A DNA stretch of 64,000 bases from an uncultured Clostridia bacterium (GTDB taxonomy: Bacteria > Bacillota > Clostridia > Lachnospirales > Anaerotignaceae): the NCBI GenBank assembly GCA_910586765.1, contig CAJUJJ010000014.1, positions 1 to 64,000 of the forward strand, given 5' to 3'. A program made the position numbers and the translations under genes. The notes beneath the pieces were generated by a model that searched no databases, had not been told where the DNA came from, and saw nothing but the letters and a program-made list of their open reading frames with translations. Each line of letters opens with the position of its first letter. Within the stretch, counting starts at the first letter, position 1. Shown here piece by piece: positions 17,828 through 26,086 of the stretch.

Positions 17828-18886
17828 TTATTTTGAACAGATAATTGTACCACCACAAGCAACATATTCTTCATCATAAAATACAACTGCTTGTCCTGGT
17901 GTGATAGCACGTTGAGGCTCATCAAATATACATTCTATTTCATTTTGATTTTTCATATAAACAGTACACCAAGCCTTATTGTGATGATAGCGTATTTTTG
18001 CCTGTAAACGCATACCATTTTCTATTTTCTCTATTCCCATAAAATTTAATTTGTCTGCATAAAGTGTTTTTTGAAATAGTGCATCATTTTCACAAAGTAT
18101 TACTTCATTTTTATCTGCATCAATGGCATAAACATACATAGGTTTGCCAAAAGAAACGCCAAGTCCTTTTCTTTGCCCCACTGTATAATGAATAATCCCT
18201 TTATGTTTTGCTAATATATTTCCCTCTAAATCCACAAAATTGCCAGAAGGATATGTTGTATTTGTCTGTGTTTGTATAAAATTGCTGTAATCATCATCTG
18301 GTATAAAACAAATTTCTTGACTATCTGCTTTTTGAGAGATTTTGACATTAATTTGTTCTGCAATTTTTCTAATTTCTTCTTTGTGATATGCTCCTACAGG
18401 CATTAAAGTATTTTGTAATTGTTGCTGTGTTAAATTGTAAAGGGCATATGTTTGGTCTTTTTTATCTGTAACAGAAGTTTTTAATGTATAGCGTTGTGTT
18501 TGAGGGTGTTTTACAATTTGAGCATAATGTCCTGTAGCAACAAAATCAGCACCAATTTGATTTTTAAATTGTAAAAGAGCTTCCCATTTTACACAACGAT
18601 TGCATACAGTACAAGGGTTAGGAGTATGTCCCAGCTGATATTCTGAGATAAAATAATCAATTACATTTTTTTGAAATTCTTTTCTGAAGTCAATAGTGAA
18701 ATAAGGAATATTTAATTGGTGAGCAATTTCCCAAGCGTCTTTTTCAGCAGAAGTTGTTCCCATTTCTTTTGGCAACACTTGCATAGTAACGCCTATTACA
18801 TTATATCCTTGCTGTTTTAATAAATATGCTGCAACGGAACTGTCTACGCCTCCAGACATTCCTACAACGACTGTTTTTTTATTCAT
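17828..18886 (-). CDS. mnmA: tRNA-specific 2-thiouridylase MnmA
   Basis: Adds sulfur to U34 of tRNA-Lys, -Glu and -Gln, using persulfide from a cysteine desulfurase such as the NifS in this window. The protein is 352 residues. The ATP-PPase loop GMSGGVDSS is at residues 9-17. The catalytic cysteine pair lies in NPCTVCNRCVKW near 90-100 and in QEICFIPDDDY near 193. The TVGQRKGLG motif is also present. The start at 18886 is preferred because AGGTGG lies eight bases before it. A GTG four codons upstream overlaps that ribosome binding site. Confidence 0.95.
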   Translation of the reverse strand: MNKKTVVVGMSGGVDSSVAAYLLKQQGYNVIGVTMQVLPKEMGTTSAEKDAWEIAHQLNIPYFTIDFRKEFQKNVIDYFISEYQLGHTPNPCTVCNRCVKWEALLQFKNQIGADFVATGHYAQIVKHPQTQRYTLKTSVTDKKDQTYALYNLTQQQLQNTLMPVGAYHKEEIRKIAEQINVKISQKADSQEICFIPDDDYSNFIQTQTNTTYPSGNFVDLEGNILAKHKGIIHYTVGQRKGLGVSFGKPMYVYAIDADKNEVILCENDALFQKTLYADKLNFMGIEKIENGMRLQAKIRYHHNKAWCTVYMKNQNEIECIFDEPQRAITPGQAVVFYDEEYVACGGTIICSK

Positions 18887-19005
18887 AGTATTTTCCACCT
18901 TTAATTATTAGTGGTATTATACTATCATATTTTACTGTATTTTACAATAAAGAACATTGTTTATTGATAAAAAGAAAATATTTATTGAAAAACAATAAAA
19001 AAATA

Positions 19006-19034
19006 TTGAAAAACAAAAAATACTGTGTTATAGT
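19006..19034 (+). promoter_or_regulatory. Sigma-A promoter of the DUF2975 operon
   Basis: TTGAAA (19006-19011), 17-base spacer, TATAGT (19029-19034), 24 bases before the first gene. One mismatch from consensus is present in each hexamer. Confidence 0.65.
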
Positions 19035-19058
19035 AGTGATAGATAGGAGGAAGAATAA

Positions 19059-19499
19059 ATGAAATTGGAACAATGTGTAAAATGGCTGTTGGATTTGATG
19101 TATTATGGCGGTTGTGTAGTTTGTGCTAGTATTCCTGTTGCTTTTCAATATATGGGAAAGTGGTATACTGTTTTTCAAACACATTTTATAGCAATGTGTA
19201 TATTATTTTTTGTAGCAGGAGTGTTTGCAGTAATGATAATAGGAGAATTAAGAAAAATGTTTCAAACGGTGTTAGAACAAAACTGTTTTATACAACAAAA
19301 TGTAATTAGCTTGAAAAGAATGGGATATTATAGTATTGCTACTTCTATAGCAACTACAATAAGGTTGTTTTATACAGTAACACCTTCTACTGTTGTTATT
19401 ATTATTATATTTTTTATAGCAGGGCTGTTTAGCTTTGTATTATCAAAAGTATTTCAACAGGCTGTAAATTATAAACAAGAAAATGACTTGACCATATAG
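19059..19499 (+). CDS. DUF2975-domain membrane protein
   Basis: A 146-residue integral membrane protein with about four hydrophobic helices (near residues 15-35, 45-65, 90-110 and 115-137), matching the DUF2975 family, whose members are commonly paired with a small Cro/C1-type regulator. That regulator follows only 10 bp later. The biochemical role is unknown. Pairs of this kind often behave as membrane-linked regulatory or stress modules, but no function is shown here. The ATG follows AGGAGGAAG. Confidence 0.75.
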   Translation: MKLEQCVKWLLDLMYYGGCVVCASIPVAFQYMGKWYTVFQTHFIAMCILFFVAGVFAVMIIGELRKMFQTVLEQNCFIQQNVISLKRMGYYSIATSIATTIRLFYTVTPSTVVIIIIFFIAGLFSFVLSKVFQQAVNYKQENDLTI

Positions 19500-19509
19500 G
19501 AGGAAAAAC

Positions 19510-19719
19510 ATGGGAATACGTGTAAATTTAGATGTGGTCATGGCACAAAGAAAAATGGGCTTAACAGAGTTAGCCAAAGAAGTAGATATAACCATGGCAA
19601 ATTTATCTATATTAAAAAATAATAAAGCAAAGGCAATACGTTTTTCTACATTAGAAAGCATATGTAAAACATTGAACTGCCAGCCAGGAGATATATTAGA
19701 ATTTATAGAGGAGGAGTGA
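19510..19719 (+). CDS. Small XRE-family regulator (YozG-like)
   Basis: A 69-residue protein that is almost entirely a Cro/C1-type helix-turn-helix. It contains MGLTELAKEVDITMANLSIL and ends in NCQPGDILEFIEEE, a common ending for YozG-type regulators. It is placed between two membrane protein genes and probably controls this operon. The ATG has TAGGAGGA upstream. The stop is three bases before the next start. Confidence 0.88.
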   Translation: MGIRVNLDVVMAQRKMGLTELAKEVDITMANLSILKNNKAKAIRFSTLESICKTLNCQPGDILEFIEEE

Positions 19720-19722
19720 AAA

Positions 19723-21300
19723 ATGGGAGAAGAACAAAAAAAAGAAATAGAACAACAAGAAATAGAAAATGAAAAACAAGAATTACAAAAGATATTGGAG
19801 AAAGAACAACAAACAACACAACAACAAACAAAAAAACAAACAGAATATCAACAAAAGATAAAACAGAAATTTTGGAATTTTGTATTAACGAGTATATGTT
19901 TTGCATTTTTTTATGTAATAGGAACATATAAAATTCGTACAGGTATAGGTGTTTTTGTAGCTTCGTTAGGACAAATAGGTTGTTGCTTTGTAGTACTGAA
20001 GTTATGGGAAGTAACGGTCAAAAAAGATACTATTTATTATATTGTTATGATAATTATAATGAATGTGCTTATGCTATGGACAGACCAAAGTTTTTTACAT
20101 TTTTGGCATAAAAAAATGATATTACTTTTGTTTTTTATGATGATGCTGCATCAATTTTATGAAGATAAATTATGGAGTTTAAAAACATATATTTATAATT
20201 TGTTTTTGTTACTTTTTGGTAGTGTGGCAAGTTTATTTGACCCTGTAGAAAATTTTATTGAACAGATGAAAAAAAAGGAACAAAAAAATCAAAAGTGGTC
20301 GTATATCATATTAGGATTAGGTATTGCATTGCCTTTGACATTTTTGATTGTAGCAATGCTGATGTCAGCAGATGGTGTTTTTGCGAATATGATAATTAAA
20401 TTGGTAGGAAATTTGTTTTTACCTCAAAATGTCATTGCAGTAACATTTTTATTTGTGTTAGGCTATTGGCTGTTTTATTGTTTTGTGTCAGGATTAGCAA
20501 GAAAAGAAGTGTCACAGAAAACAAAAGAAAGTAAACAAGCAGAACCTATTATTGCTATTACGTTTACGAGTGTGTTGCTTGTGGTATATGTGCTTTTCTG
20601 TAGTATACAGATATGGTATTTGTTTATAGGAAAGGGAAAATTGCCAGAGGAATTTACATATGCTAGTTATGCTAGAAGAGGATTTTTTGAACTGCTTTTT
20701 GTAAGTTTGATAAACTTTTTAATGGTAGTAGTATGTAATTGGAAATTTAGAAAAAATAAAATATTGAATGGTGTATTGATAGCGATTTCTGTATGTAATT
20801 TTATTATGATGGCATCATCATTTTATAGAATGGTGTTGTATGTGAAGGCATATCATATGACAGTGATGAGAATGTATGTACTTTGGTTTTTGGCAATGCT
20901 TGCAGTAAGTATGGCAGGAGTGGTATATACCATATTCCATAAAGAAAAAAGATTATATCAATATTTGTTTGTAGTAGTGTTTGTGTTTTTAACAGCGTTG
21001 AGTGCGGTAAGACCGCAAGCATATGTAACAAGATATAATTTGGAGCATATGAAACAGTATACAAAAACAGATATTAATCATATTATATATGCTTGTTCAT
21101 TAGATGTTGTACCAGAATTGGCAAAAATAGATGTAAATAAAATTGTGGTAAGTGAAGATGAAGAAAGCGGAGAGGAAATGATAAAAAAATATTTTAAAAG
21201 GGTGTTGGAAGAATGTGAAGAAAAGACAGCAAGAGAATATCATATTGGAGTGGAACAAGCAGAAAAAGCGGCAAGGCAATATTTAGAAAAACATAGATAG
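19723..21300 (+). CDS. Large polytopic membrane protein, DUF4153/DUF4173-like
   Basis: A 525-residue protein. The first ~50 residues are a highly charged Glu/Gln/Lys-rich cytoplasmic segment. About ten to twelve hydrophobic helices follow between residues ~55 and 420, with a soluble C-terminus of about 100 residues containing a VDVNKIVVSEDEES-like acidic stretch. The multi-helix layout and the segment LRPQAY/VRPQAYVTRYNLE-type near residue 430 resemble DUF4153/DUF4173 proteins, which often accompany DUF2975 and XRE genes. Family assignment is by memory. The function is unknown. It ends the operon. Confidence 0.7.
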   Translation: MGEEQKKEIEQQEIENEKQELQKILEKEQQTTQQQTKKQTEYQQKIKQKFWNFVLTSICFAFFYVIGTYKIRTGIGVFVASLGQIGCCFVVLKLWEVTVKKDTIYYIVMIIIMNVLMLWTDQSFLHFWHKKMILLLFFMMMLHQFYEDKLWSLKTYIYNLFLLLFGSVASLFDPVENFIEQMKKKEQKNQKWSYIILGLGIALPLTFLIVAMLMSADGVFANMIIKLVGNLFLPQNVIAVTFLFVLGYWLFYCFVSGLARKEVSQKTKESKQAEPIIAITFTSVLLVVYVLFCSIQIWYLFIGKGKLPEEFTYASYARRGFFELLFVSLINFLMVVVCNWKFRKNKILNGVLIAISVCNFIMMASSFYRMVLYVKAYHMTVMRMYVLWFLAMLAVSMAGVVYTIFHKEKRLYQYLFVVVFVFLTALSAVRPQAYVTRYNLEHMKQYTKTDINHIIYACSLDVVPELAKIDVNKIVVSEDEESGEEMIKKYFKRVLEECEEKTAREYHIGVEQAEKAARQYLEKHR

Positions 21301-21326
21301 TAAAGAGGGCCAAAAGCCCTCTTTAT
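21301..21326 (+). terminator. Terminator of the DUF2975 operon
   Basis: AAAGAGGGC, loop CAAAA, GCCCTCTTT: a 9-bp stem at about 21302-21324, followed by ATTTAT. Confidence 0.8.
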
Positions 21327-21410
21327 TTATAGTTATGTAATATGCCTATATAAAATTTAGTTTTAATTTAATAGTTTTACTTAAATTTTCATTCAATGTT
21401 CTTATAATTT

Positions 21411-21704
21411 TTATTCTTTAACTGGTTCTAGTTCAAAATATCTAGGAATATCATCATATTCATTTGATAATATAGAGATATATTCATCCGCCAAAACTAC
21501 AATTGCAAATAATCTTAGAGGGTCTAATTCTTCAAATTTTTTATCATCTTTTTCTGCTGTCCAAATAAAATATTTTTCAAACCATTTGTAATAATCAGGT
21601 TCTTCAATTTTAACATAAATTTTATATCCCATTTTCTTTAATTTGTCAATGGCACAATTATATGCGTTATTGTTAAATTTATCATAATTTTCTGGTAATC
21701 TCAT
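21411..21704 (-). CDS. Unrecognised small protein, tandem family member 3
   Basis: A 97-residue soluble acidic protein that I do not recognise. It shares with the next two genes the pattern NxAIDKLxxxxYxVyv, a central W-x-A (IWTAEKDDKKF) and D-PL-(R/K)-L-(F/L)-AIV. It is the last of three minus-strand paralogs separated by about 20 bp. The ribosome binding site (GAAAGAAG) is weak. Small duplicated acidic proteins of this size can be immunity or antitoxin proteins, but no toxin is adjacent. Confidence 0.65.
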   Translation of the reverse strand: MRLPENYDKFNNNAYNCAIDKLKKMGYKIYVKIEEPDYYKWFEKYFIWTAEKDDKKFEELDPLRLFAIVVLADEYISILSNEYDDIPRYFELEPVKE

Positions 21705-21726
21705 AATTATAAAACTTCTTTCTTTA

Positions 21727-21987
21727 TTAAAGTATTAAAAATTTATTTGATATATCTTTGTGTAATTTATCTGCATAAAATTCTTCCCCATATTCCTGAT
21801 ATAATGCCACAATCGCTAATAATTTTAATGGGTCAGTAGCAGAAAAACTTTTTCCACTTTTTTTGGCTATCCATATATATTCTTTGTTAAATTCTGCTTG
21901 TCTATCTATCACAAAAACTTCATATTTCCATTGTATCAATTTATCAATAGCAAAATTATATGTATTTTCTTGGTCAACTAATCCCAT
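21727..21987 (-). CDS. Unrecognised small protein, tandem family member 2
   Basis: An 86-residue paralog of its neighbours with the same NFAIDKLIQWKYEVFV, YIWIAKK and TDPLKLLAIVAL segments in the same order. The start at 21987 is chosen because AAGAGGTG lies ten bases upstream. The frame is open 12 codons further, overlapping member 1, but no ribosome binding site is found there. No signal peptide or membrane segment is present. The family is not recognised. Confidence 0.68.
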   Translation of the reverse strand: MGLVDQENTYNFAIDKLIQWKYEVFVIDRQAEFNKEYIWIAKKSGKSFSATDPLKLLAIVALYQEYGEEFYADKLHKDISNKFLIL

Positions 21988-22010
21988 ATAATAAAAACAC
22001 CTCTTTTTTG

Positions 22011-22244
22011 TTATTTTATCCATTCATCATAATAATTAAAAACACTATCCTTAGAATCCCAATCTTCTTTTATAATCATTAAGGCTAATAATCTTAAAAT
22101 ATCTGTAGCAACTAGTGTACTATTATTATTATAATTTACTGCTCTCCAATAAATATGATTTATCCCAGAAATATCCATATATAAAATATATCCATTTTTC
22201 ATCAATAAATCTATTGCAAAATCACAATGTGTAGCGTATAACAT
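22011..22244 (-). CDS. Unrecognised small protein, tandem family member 1
   Basis: A 77-residue, the most diverged and shortest paralog, with CDFAIDLLMKNGYILYM, YWRAVNY and TDILRLLALMI in the shared order. The ATG at 22244 has AAGGAG nine bases upstream, the best ribosome binding site of the three, so this is the promoter-proximal gene. The function is unknown. Confidence 0.68.
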   Translation of the reverse strand: MLYATHCDFAIDLLMKNGYILYMDISGINHIYWRAVNYNNNSTLVATDILRLLALMIIKEDWDSKDSVFNYYDEWIK

Positions 22245-22417
22245 AGTATCTTACTCCTTATATAATATATTTATATAATAACATACATATTAATAAAATA
22301 AAATTAAAATTTTATTTTTATAAACTAGAAGTTTCGTTATAGCGAAATTTTTTATCTTATTTTGATATTATAATAACTTAATAAAAAACAATATATTTTA
22401 TTAAGGAGGGAATATTT

Positions 22418-22639
22418 ATGAAAATAAGATTAAGAAGAAAGAGAAAAATGACAAAAGTGATGCGCTGGATATTATCTAACCCAAAAGAATTTTTTTTAAT
22501 ATGTGGTGTTGGAGCAGAACGTATGACAGATGAAAAATTTGAAAAAATGTTAAGATTTTTAAGAAATGAAGAATTTGAAGTATTATTTATGGTTTTGATG
22601 GCAGTACACCATGAAAAAATAGGCATAGACATTGAATAA
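22418..22639 (+). CDS. Small basic protein of unknown function
   Basis: A 73-residue protein with a very basic N-terminus (MKIRLRRKRKMTKVMRW) and a neutral helical remainder, lacking any domain I recognise. The ATG at 22418 follows a strong AAGGAGG. It is a single gene between the three-paralog cluster and the ribosomal operon promoter. A small inverted repeat (TTTCG/CGAAA, about 22331-22352) lies upstream. Confidence 0.6.
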   Translation: MKIRLRRKRKMTKVMRWILSNPKEFFLICGVGAERMTDEKFEKMLRFLRNEEFEVLFMVLMAVHHEKIGIDIE

Positions 22640-22775
22640 ATTGTTTTAAAATGGGAAAGACTTTTTATGTAAAATGAAAAGAAAAAAAAGTGTGTTTGTG
22701 CAATTCATCTAAAAAAGACACAATATTATTGTGAAAATTATTACAATATTTTTGTAACAAAGTCAAAAAAAATAC

Positions 22776-22804
22776 TTGCAAACAAATGGATTTTAATGTA
22801 TACT
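22776..22804 (+). promoter_or_regulatory. Promoter of the S10-spc-alpha superoperon
   Basis: TTGCAA (22776-22781), exactly 17 bases, TATACT (22799-22804). Transcription would start near 22811, giving a leader of about 250 nt before rpsJ. The bases from 22640 to 22775 are AT-rich and hold no gene. Confidence 0.75.
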
Positions 22805-22810
22805 GAATTA

Positions 22811-23050
22811 CGTTGTGACATACGAGCGATGATACAGAAGGTTGCGGCATACAAAACGAGTTGTGTGCAGGTTTTTCTGAGGAGCGATGTCCAGTTCAAG
22901 AAACCGGGCGACATGGTCACTGTACTGAATATAGGAAAAAGATATTCTCAAAAAAAGAGGATAGTTCTGTGTATCTTTACGTTGCGAGATACGTCCGAAT
23001 GAGTGTGCAGTCACCGCTTGTCGTGCTGAAGTTCAATAGTGCGAAAAGGA
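22811..23050 (+). promoter_or_regulatory. Structured rpsJ mRNA leader (candidate r-protein autoregulation)
   Basis: About 240 nt of clearly higher GC than the surroundings, without a plausible gene. Three copies of GTTGYGRSATAC are at 22812-22823, 22841-22852 and 22981-22992. Local hairpins include GAATAT/ATATTC (22927-22947) and GTATCT/AGATAC (22971-22992), the latter using the third copy. S10 operons are often controlled by L4 binding such a leader, but resemblance to a known leader could not be tested. Confidence 0.6.
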
Positions 23051-23063
23051 GGGGACTTTTTTT

Positions 23064-23378
23064 ATGGCTAACCCAAAAATCAGAATCAGTCTAAAAGCGT
23101 ACGATCATAAGTTGATCGACCAGTCCGCAGCTCAAATTATAGAGACTGCAAAGAAAACAGGTGCTCAGGTAAGTGGACCTATTCCACTTCCAACAAAAAA
23201 AGAAGTTGTAACAATATTAAGAGCAGTACACAAATATAAAGACTCTAGAGAGCAATTCGAAATGAGAACACATAAAAGACTGATTGATATTATATCACCA
23301 AGCCCAAAAACAGCAGATGCTTTGAGCAGATTAGATTTGCCAGCAGGTGTTGATATTGTGTTAAAAGTGATGAAATAA
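23064..23378 (+). CDS. rpsJ: 30S ribosomal protein S10
   Basis: A 104-residue S10, full length. It shows KIRISLKAYDHKLIDQSA near the N-terminus, SGPIPLPTKKEVVTILRA and the HKRLIDIISPSPKT segment. It binds 16S rRNA in the 30S head and, as NusE, acts in antitermination complexes. First gene of the superoperon. The ATG at 23064 is behind AGGAGGGG. The translation elongation factor genes that often precede it are not here, and it has its own promoter. Confidence 0.98.
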   Translation: MANPKIRISLKAYDHKLIDQSAAQIIETAKKTGAQVSGPIPLPTKKEVVTILRAVHKYKDSREQFEMRTHKRLIDIISPSPKTADALSRLDLPAGVDIVLKVMK

Positions 23379-23571
23379 TAAAAGTCAAAAAAAGTTGATA
23401 TAATGATGAAATGAAAAAAACAAAAAGGGCTTTCAAGCAAGTCCTTTGAGGAAAAAAGCATTTTCTCAAAAATATTTTGTAAGTAATACAAAATAAAGCT
23501 AGTATGATTATTCTTTCATTATTAATAAGGAAAGAGTAATCCGCTGTAGAATATCAGGAGGTGCGAAAGAA
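23379..23571 (+). promoter_or_regulatory. 193-nt rpsJ-rplC spacer with hairpins
   Basis: This spacer is unusually long for the S10 operon. AAAGGGCTT pairs with AAGTCCTTT around TCAAGC, and GAGGAAAA pairs imperfectly with TTTTCTC a few bases later (about 23422-23467). Neither has a proper T run, so a processing or attenuation element is more likely than a terminator. No gene is visible. Confidence 0.4.
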
Positions 23572-24201
23572 ATGAAAAAAGCAATTATTGCGAAAAAAGT
23601 GGGAATGACACAAATTTTCACAGAAAACGGTGCTTTAATTCCAGTAACAGTATTGGAAGCAGGCCCATGTACAGTAGTACAGAAAAAAACAACAGAAAAT
23701 GATGGATATGAAGCAATACAGGTTGGTTTTGTAGAAGCAAAAGCAAAACATGTAACAAAACCTGCAAAAGGTCATTTTGATAAAGCTGGTGTAACAGCAA
23801 AAAAATATTTAAAAGAGTTTAGATTAGAAGATGTTAGTGCATATGAAGTAGGTGCTGAAATTAAAGCTGATGTATTTGCAGCAGGCGATAAAGTAGATGT
23901 CAGCGGTGTTTCAAAAGGTAAAGGCTTCCAAAGTACAATCAAAAGATATAATGCACAAAGAGGTCCTATGGGACATGGTTCTAAATCACATAGAGTAGTA
24001 GGTTCTATGAGTTCTGGTACAACACCAGGTAGAGTTAAAAAGAACAAAAAAATGCCTGGACATATGGGTAGTGTAAATGTAACAGTACAAAATATAGAAG
24101 TAGTTCGTGCAGACGCTGAAAAAAATATGCTTTTGGTAAAAGGTGCAGTTCCAGGACCAAAGGGAGCAGTACTTGTAATTAAAGACAGCGTAAAGGCTTA
24201 A
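23572..24201 (+). CDS. rplC: 50S ribosomal protein L3
   Basis: A 209-residue L3. The conserved N-terminus AIIAKKVGMTQIF and central KGKGFQSTIKRYNAQRGP, GHGSKSHR and PGRVKKNKKMPGHMG segments, which reach toward the peptidyl transferase centre, are all present. Nucleates 23S rRNA folding. The ATG at 23572 follows CAGGAGGTG. Full length and ordinary. Confidence 0.98.
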   Translation: MKKAIIAKKVGMTQIFTENGALIPVTVLEAGPCTVVQKKTTENDGYEAIQVGFVEAKAKHVTKPAKGHFDKAGVTAKKYLKEFRLEDVSAYEVGAEIKADVFAAGDKVDVSGVSKGKGFQSTIKRYNAQRGPMGHGSKSHRVVGSMSSGTTPGRVKKNKKMPGHMGSVNVTVQNIEVVRADAEKNMLLVKGAVPGPKGAVLVIKDSVKA

Positions 24202-24228
24202 TTTACTTTACGAAAGGAGGAACAAACA

Positions 24229-24849
24229 ATGGCAAATGTTGCAGTAGTAAACATGAATGGCGAAAATGTAGGCAGTATTGAGCTGAATGACGCTATTTTC
24301 GGAATAGAAGCAAATGAACATGTAATGCACTTGGCTGTAGTGCAGTATCTTGCAAATCAAAGACAAGGCACACAAAGTGCAAAAACTCGTGCTGAAGTAA
24401 GAGGCGGCGGAAGAAAACCTTGGAGACAAAAAGGCACAGGTAGAGCAAGACAAGGTTCTACACGTTCCCCACAATGGACAGGCGGTGGCGTTGTATTTGC
24501 TCCAAAGCCAAGAAGTTATTCTTTTAAATTGAATAGAAAAGTAAAAAGATTGGCATTACAGTCTGCACTTTCTACAAAAGTAGCAGAAAATAAAATCATC
24601 GTATTAGATGAGTTAACATTAAATGAAATCAAAACAAAAGAAATGGTAAAAGTTTTGAATAATATAAAATGTGAGAAAGCATTGATAGTAATGGAAGGTT
24701 CTAATACAAATGTAATGCTTTCTGCAAGAAATATACCAAATGTAAAAACAGCATCTGTTAATACAATCAATGTATATGATTTGTTAAAATACAATACATT
24801 AGTAGTAACAAAAGATGCAGTAGCAAAAATTGAGGAGGTGTACGCATAA
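24229..24849 (+). CDS. rplD: 50S ribosomal protein L4
   Basis: A 206-residue L4 with the exit-tunnel loop region GGGRKPWRQKGTGRARQG near residues 65-81 and RKVKRLALQSALS after it. Binds 23S rRNA, and in several bacteria it represses its own operon by binding the leader before rpsJ. That makes it the natural candidate ligand for the leader described here. The ATG follows GAAAGGAGGAAC. The stop overlaps the rplW start. Confidence 0.98.
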   Translation: MANVAVVNMNGENVGSIELNDAIFGIEANEHVMHLAVVQYLANQRQGTQSAKTRAEVRGGGRKPWRQKGTGRARQGSTRSPQWTGGGVVFAPKPRSYSFKLNRKVKRLALQSALSTKVAENKIIVLDELTLNEIKTKEMVKVLNNIKCEKALIVMEGSNTNVMLSARNIPNVKTASVNTINVYDLLKYNTLVVTKDAVAKIEEVYA

Positions 24850-25148
24850 TGGCAGATTTAAAATATTATGACATTATCAAAAAACCAGTCATTACAGAAA
24901 AAAGTATGTCAATACTTGATGAAAAGAAATACACTTTCTTGGTACACCCAGACGCAACAAAAACACAAATTAAAGAAGCAGTTGAAAAAATGTTTGATGG
25001 TGCAAAAGTAGCTTCTGTTAATACAATGAACTATGATGGCAAACCAAAAAGACGTGGCATGATATGGGGAAAGACAGCAAAAAGAAAAAAAGCCATTGTA
25101 AAATTGACAGCAGATAGTAAAGATATTGAAATTTTCCAAGGAATGTAA
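24849..25148 (+). CDS. rplW: 50S ribosomal protein L23
   Basis: A 99-residue L23, which sits at the tunnel exit and docks trigger factor and SRP. It has KKPVITEKSM near the N-terminus, YTFLVHPDATKTQIKEAVE and the KPKRRGMIWGKTAKRKKAIV loop. The start ATG shares a base with the rplD stop (TAATG), so translation is coupled. Confidence 0.97.
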   Translation: MADLKYYDIIKKPVITEKSMSILDEKKYTFLVHPDATKTQIKEAVEKMFDGAKVASVNTMNYDGKPKRRGMIWGKTAKRKKAIVKLTADSKDIEIFQGM

Positions 25149-25206
25149 TAGATAGTAGAGAAAAGATACACAAAAAGGTGATAACACACTGAAAGGAGTG
25201 GAAAAG

Positions 25207-26037
25207 GTGGCTATTAAGAGATATAAACCATATACACCATCCAGAAGACACATGACAGTGTCCGCATTTGATGAAATTACAAAATCAACTCCTGAAAAAT
25301 CTTTGGTAGTTCATATCAAAAAAAATTCAGGTAGAAATAACCAAGGTAAAATCACAGTACGCCATAAAGGCGGCGGTGCAAAAATAAAATATAGAATGGT
25401 TGACTTTAAAAGAAATAAAGACAACATTCCAGCTAAAGTAGTAGGAATTGAATATGACCCAAATAGAACAGCAAATATTGCGTTAATCGTGTATGCTGAT
25501 GGTGCAAAATCCTATATACTTGCTCCAGTAGGATTAAAAGTAGGCGACACTGTAATGAGTGGCGTTGAGGCAGAAGTAAGAGTTGGAAATACATTGCCAA
25601 TGAGAGCAATTCCAATTGGTGCAAATATTCATAATATTGAAATGAAACCAGGAAAAGGTGGACAGCTTGTGCGTTCTGCAGGAAATGTAGCACAGCTTAT
25701 GGCAAAAGAAGGAAAATATGCTACAGTAAAATTGCCATCTGGTGAAATGAGAATGTTGCCATTAGATTGTAGAGCAACAATCGGTCAAGTAGGAAATATA
25801 GACCATGAATTAGTTCATATAGGTAAAGCAGGAAGAAAACGTCATATGGGTATAAGACCAACAGTGCGTGGTTCTGTTATGAACCCTAATGACCACCCTC
25901 ACGGCGGTGGTGAAGGTAGAGCACCTATCGGTCGTCCATCACCAATGACACCATGGGGCAAACCAGCAATGGGTTATAAAACTCGTAAAAAACATAAAGC
26001 TTCCAATAAATATATTGTACGTCGTAGAAACGGCTGA
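25207..26037 (+). CDS. rplB: 50S ribosomal protein L2
   Basis: A 276-residue L2, required for subunit joining and peptidyl transfer. It shows MAIKRYKPYTPSRR at the start, GGGAKIKYR, EYDPNRTANIALI and the C-terminal MNPNDHPHGGGEG loop with its near-universal histidine. GTG at 25207 is chosen as start because AAGGAG is eight bases upstream and it restores the family N-terminus. A GTG three codons earlier overlaps that ribosome binding site. Confidence 0.97.
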   Translation: MAIKRYKPYTPSRRHMTVSAFDEITKSTPEKSLVVHIKKNSGRNNQGKITVRHKGGGAKIKYRMVDFKRNKDNIPAKVVGIEYDPNRTANIALIVYADGAKSYILAPVGLKVGDTVMSGVEAEVRVGNTLPMRAIPIGANIHNIEMKPGKGGQLVRSAGNVAQLMAKEGKYATVKLPSGEMRMLPLDCRATIGQVGNIDHELVHIGKAGRKRHMGIRPTVRGSVMNPNDHPHGGGEGRAPIGRPSPMTPWGKPAMGYKTRKKHKASNKYIVRRRNG

Positions 26038-26086
26038 TAACTTGGCACACAGATGTGCTTAATATCGCAAAGGAGGATAAAAAGTA

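Noticed and set aside
22320..22360. Short TTTCG/CGAAA inverted repeat followed by T's
   Set aside because: Stem of five pairs and no gene upstream on that strand, so a terminator role is not supported.
22796..23094. Overlapping short ORFs on both strands in the rpsJ leader
   Set aside because: They overlap in several frames, have no good ribosome binding sites or recognisable motifs, and lie in a region better explained as structured mRNA leader.
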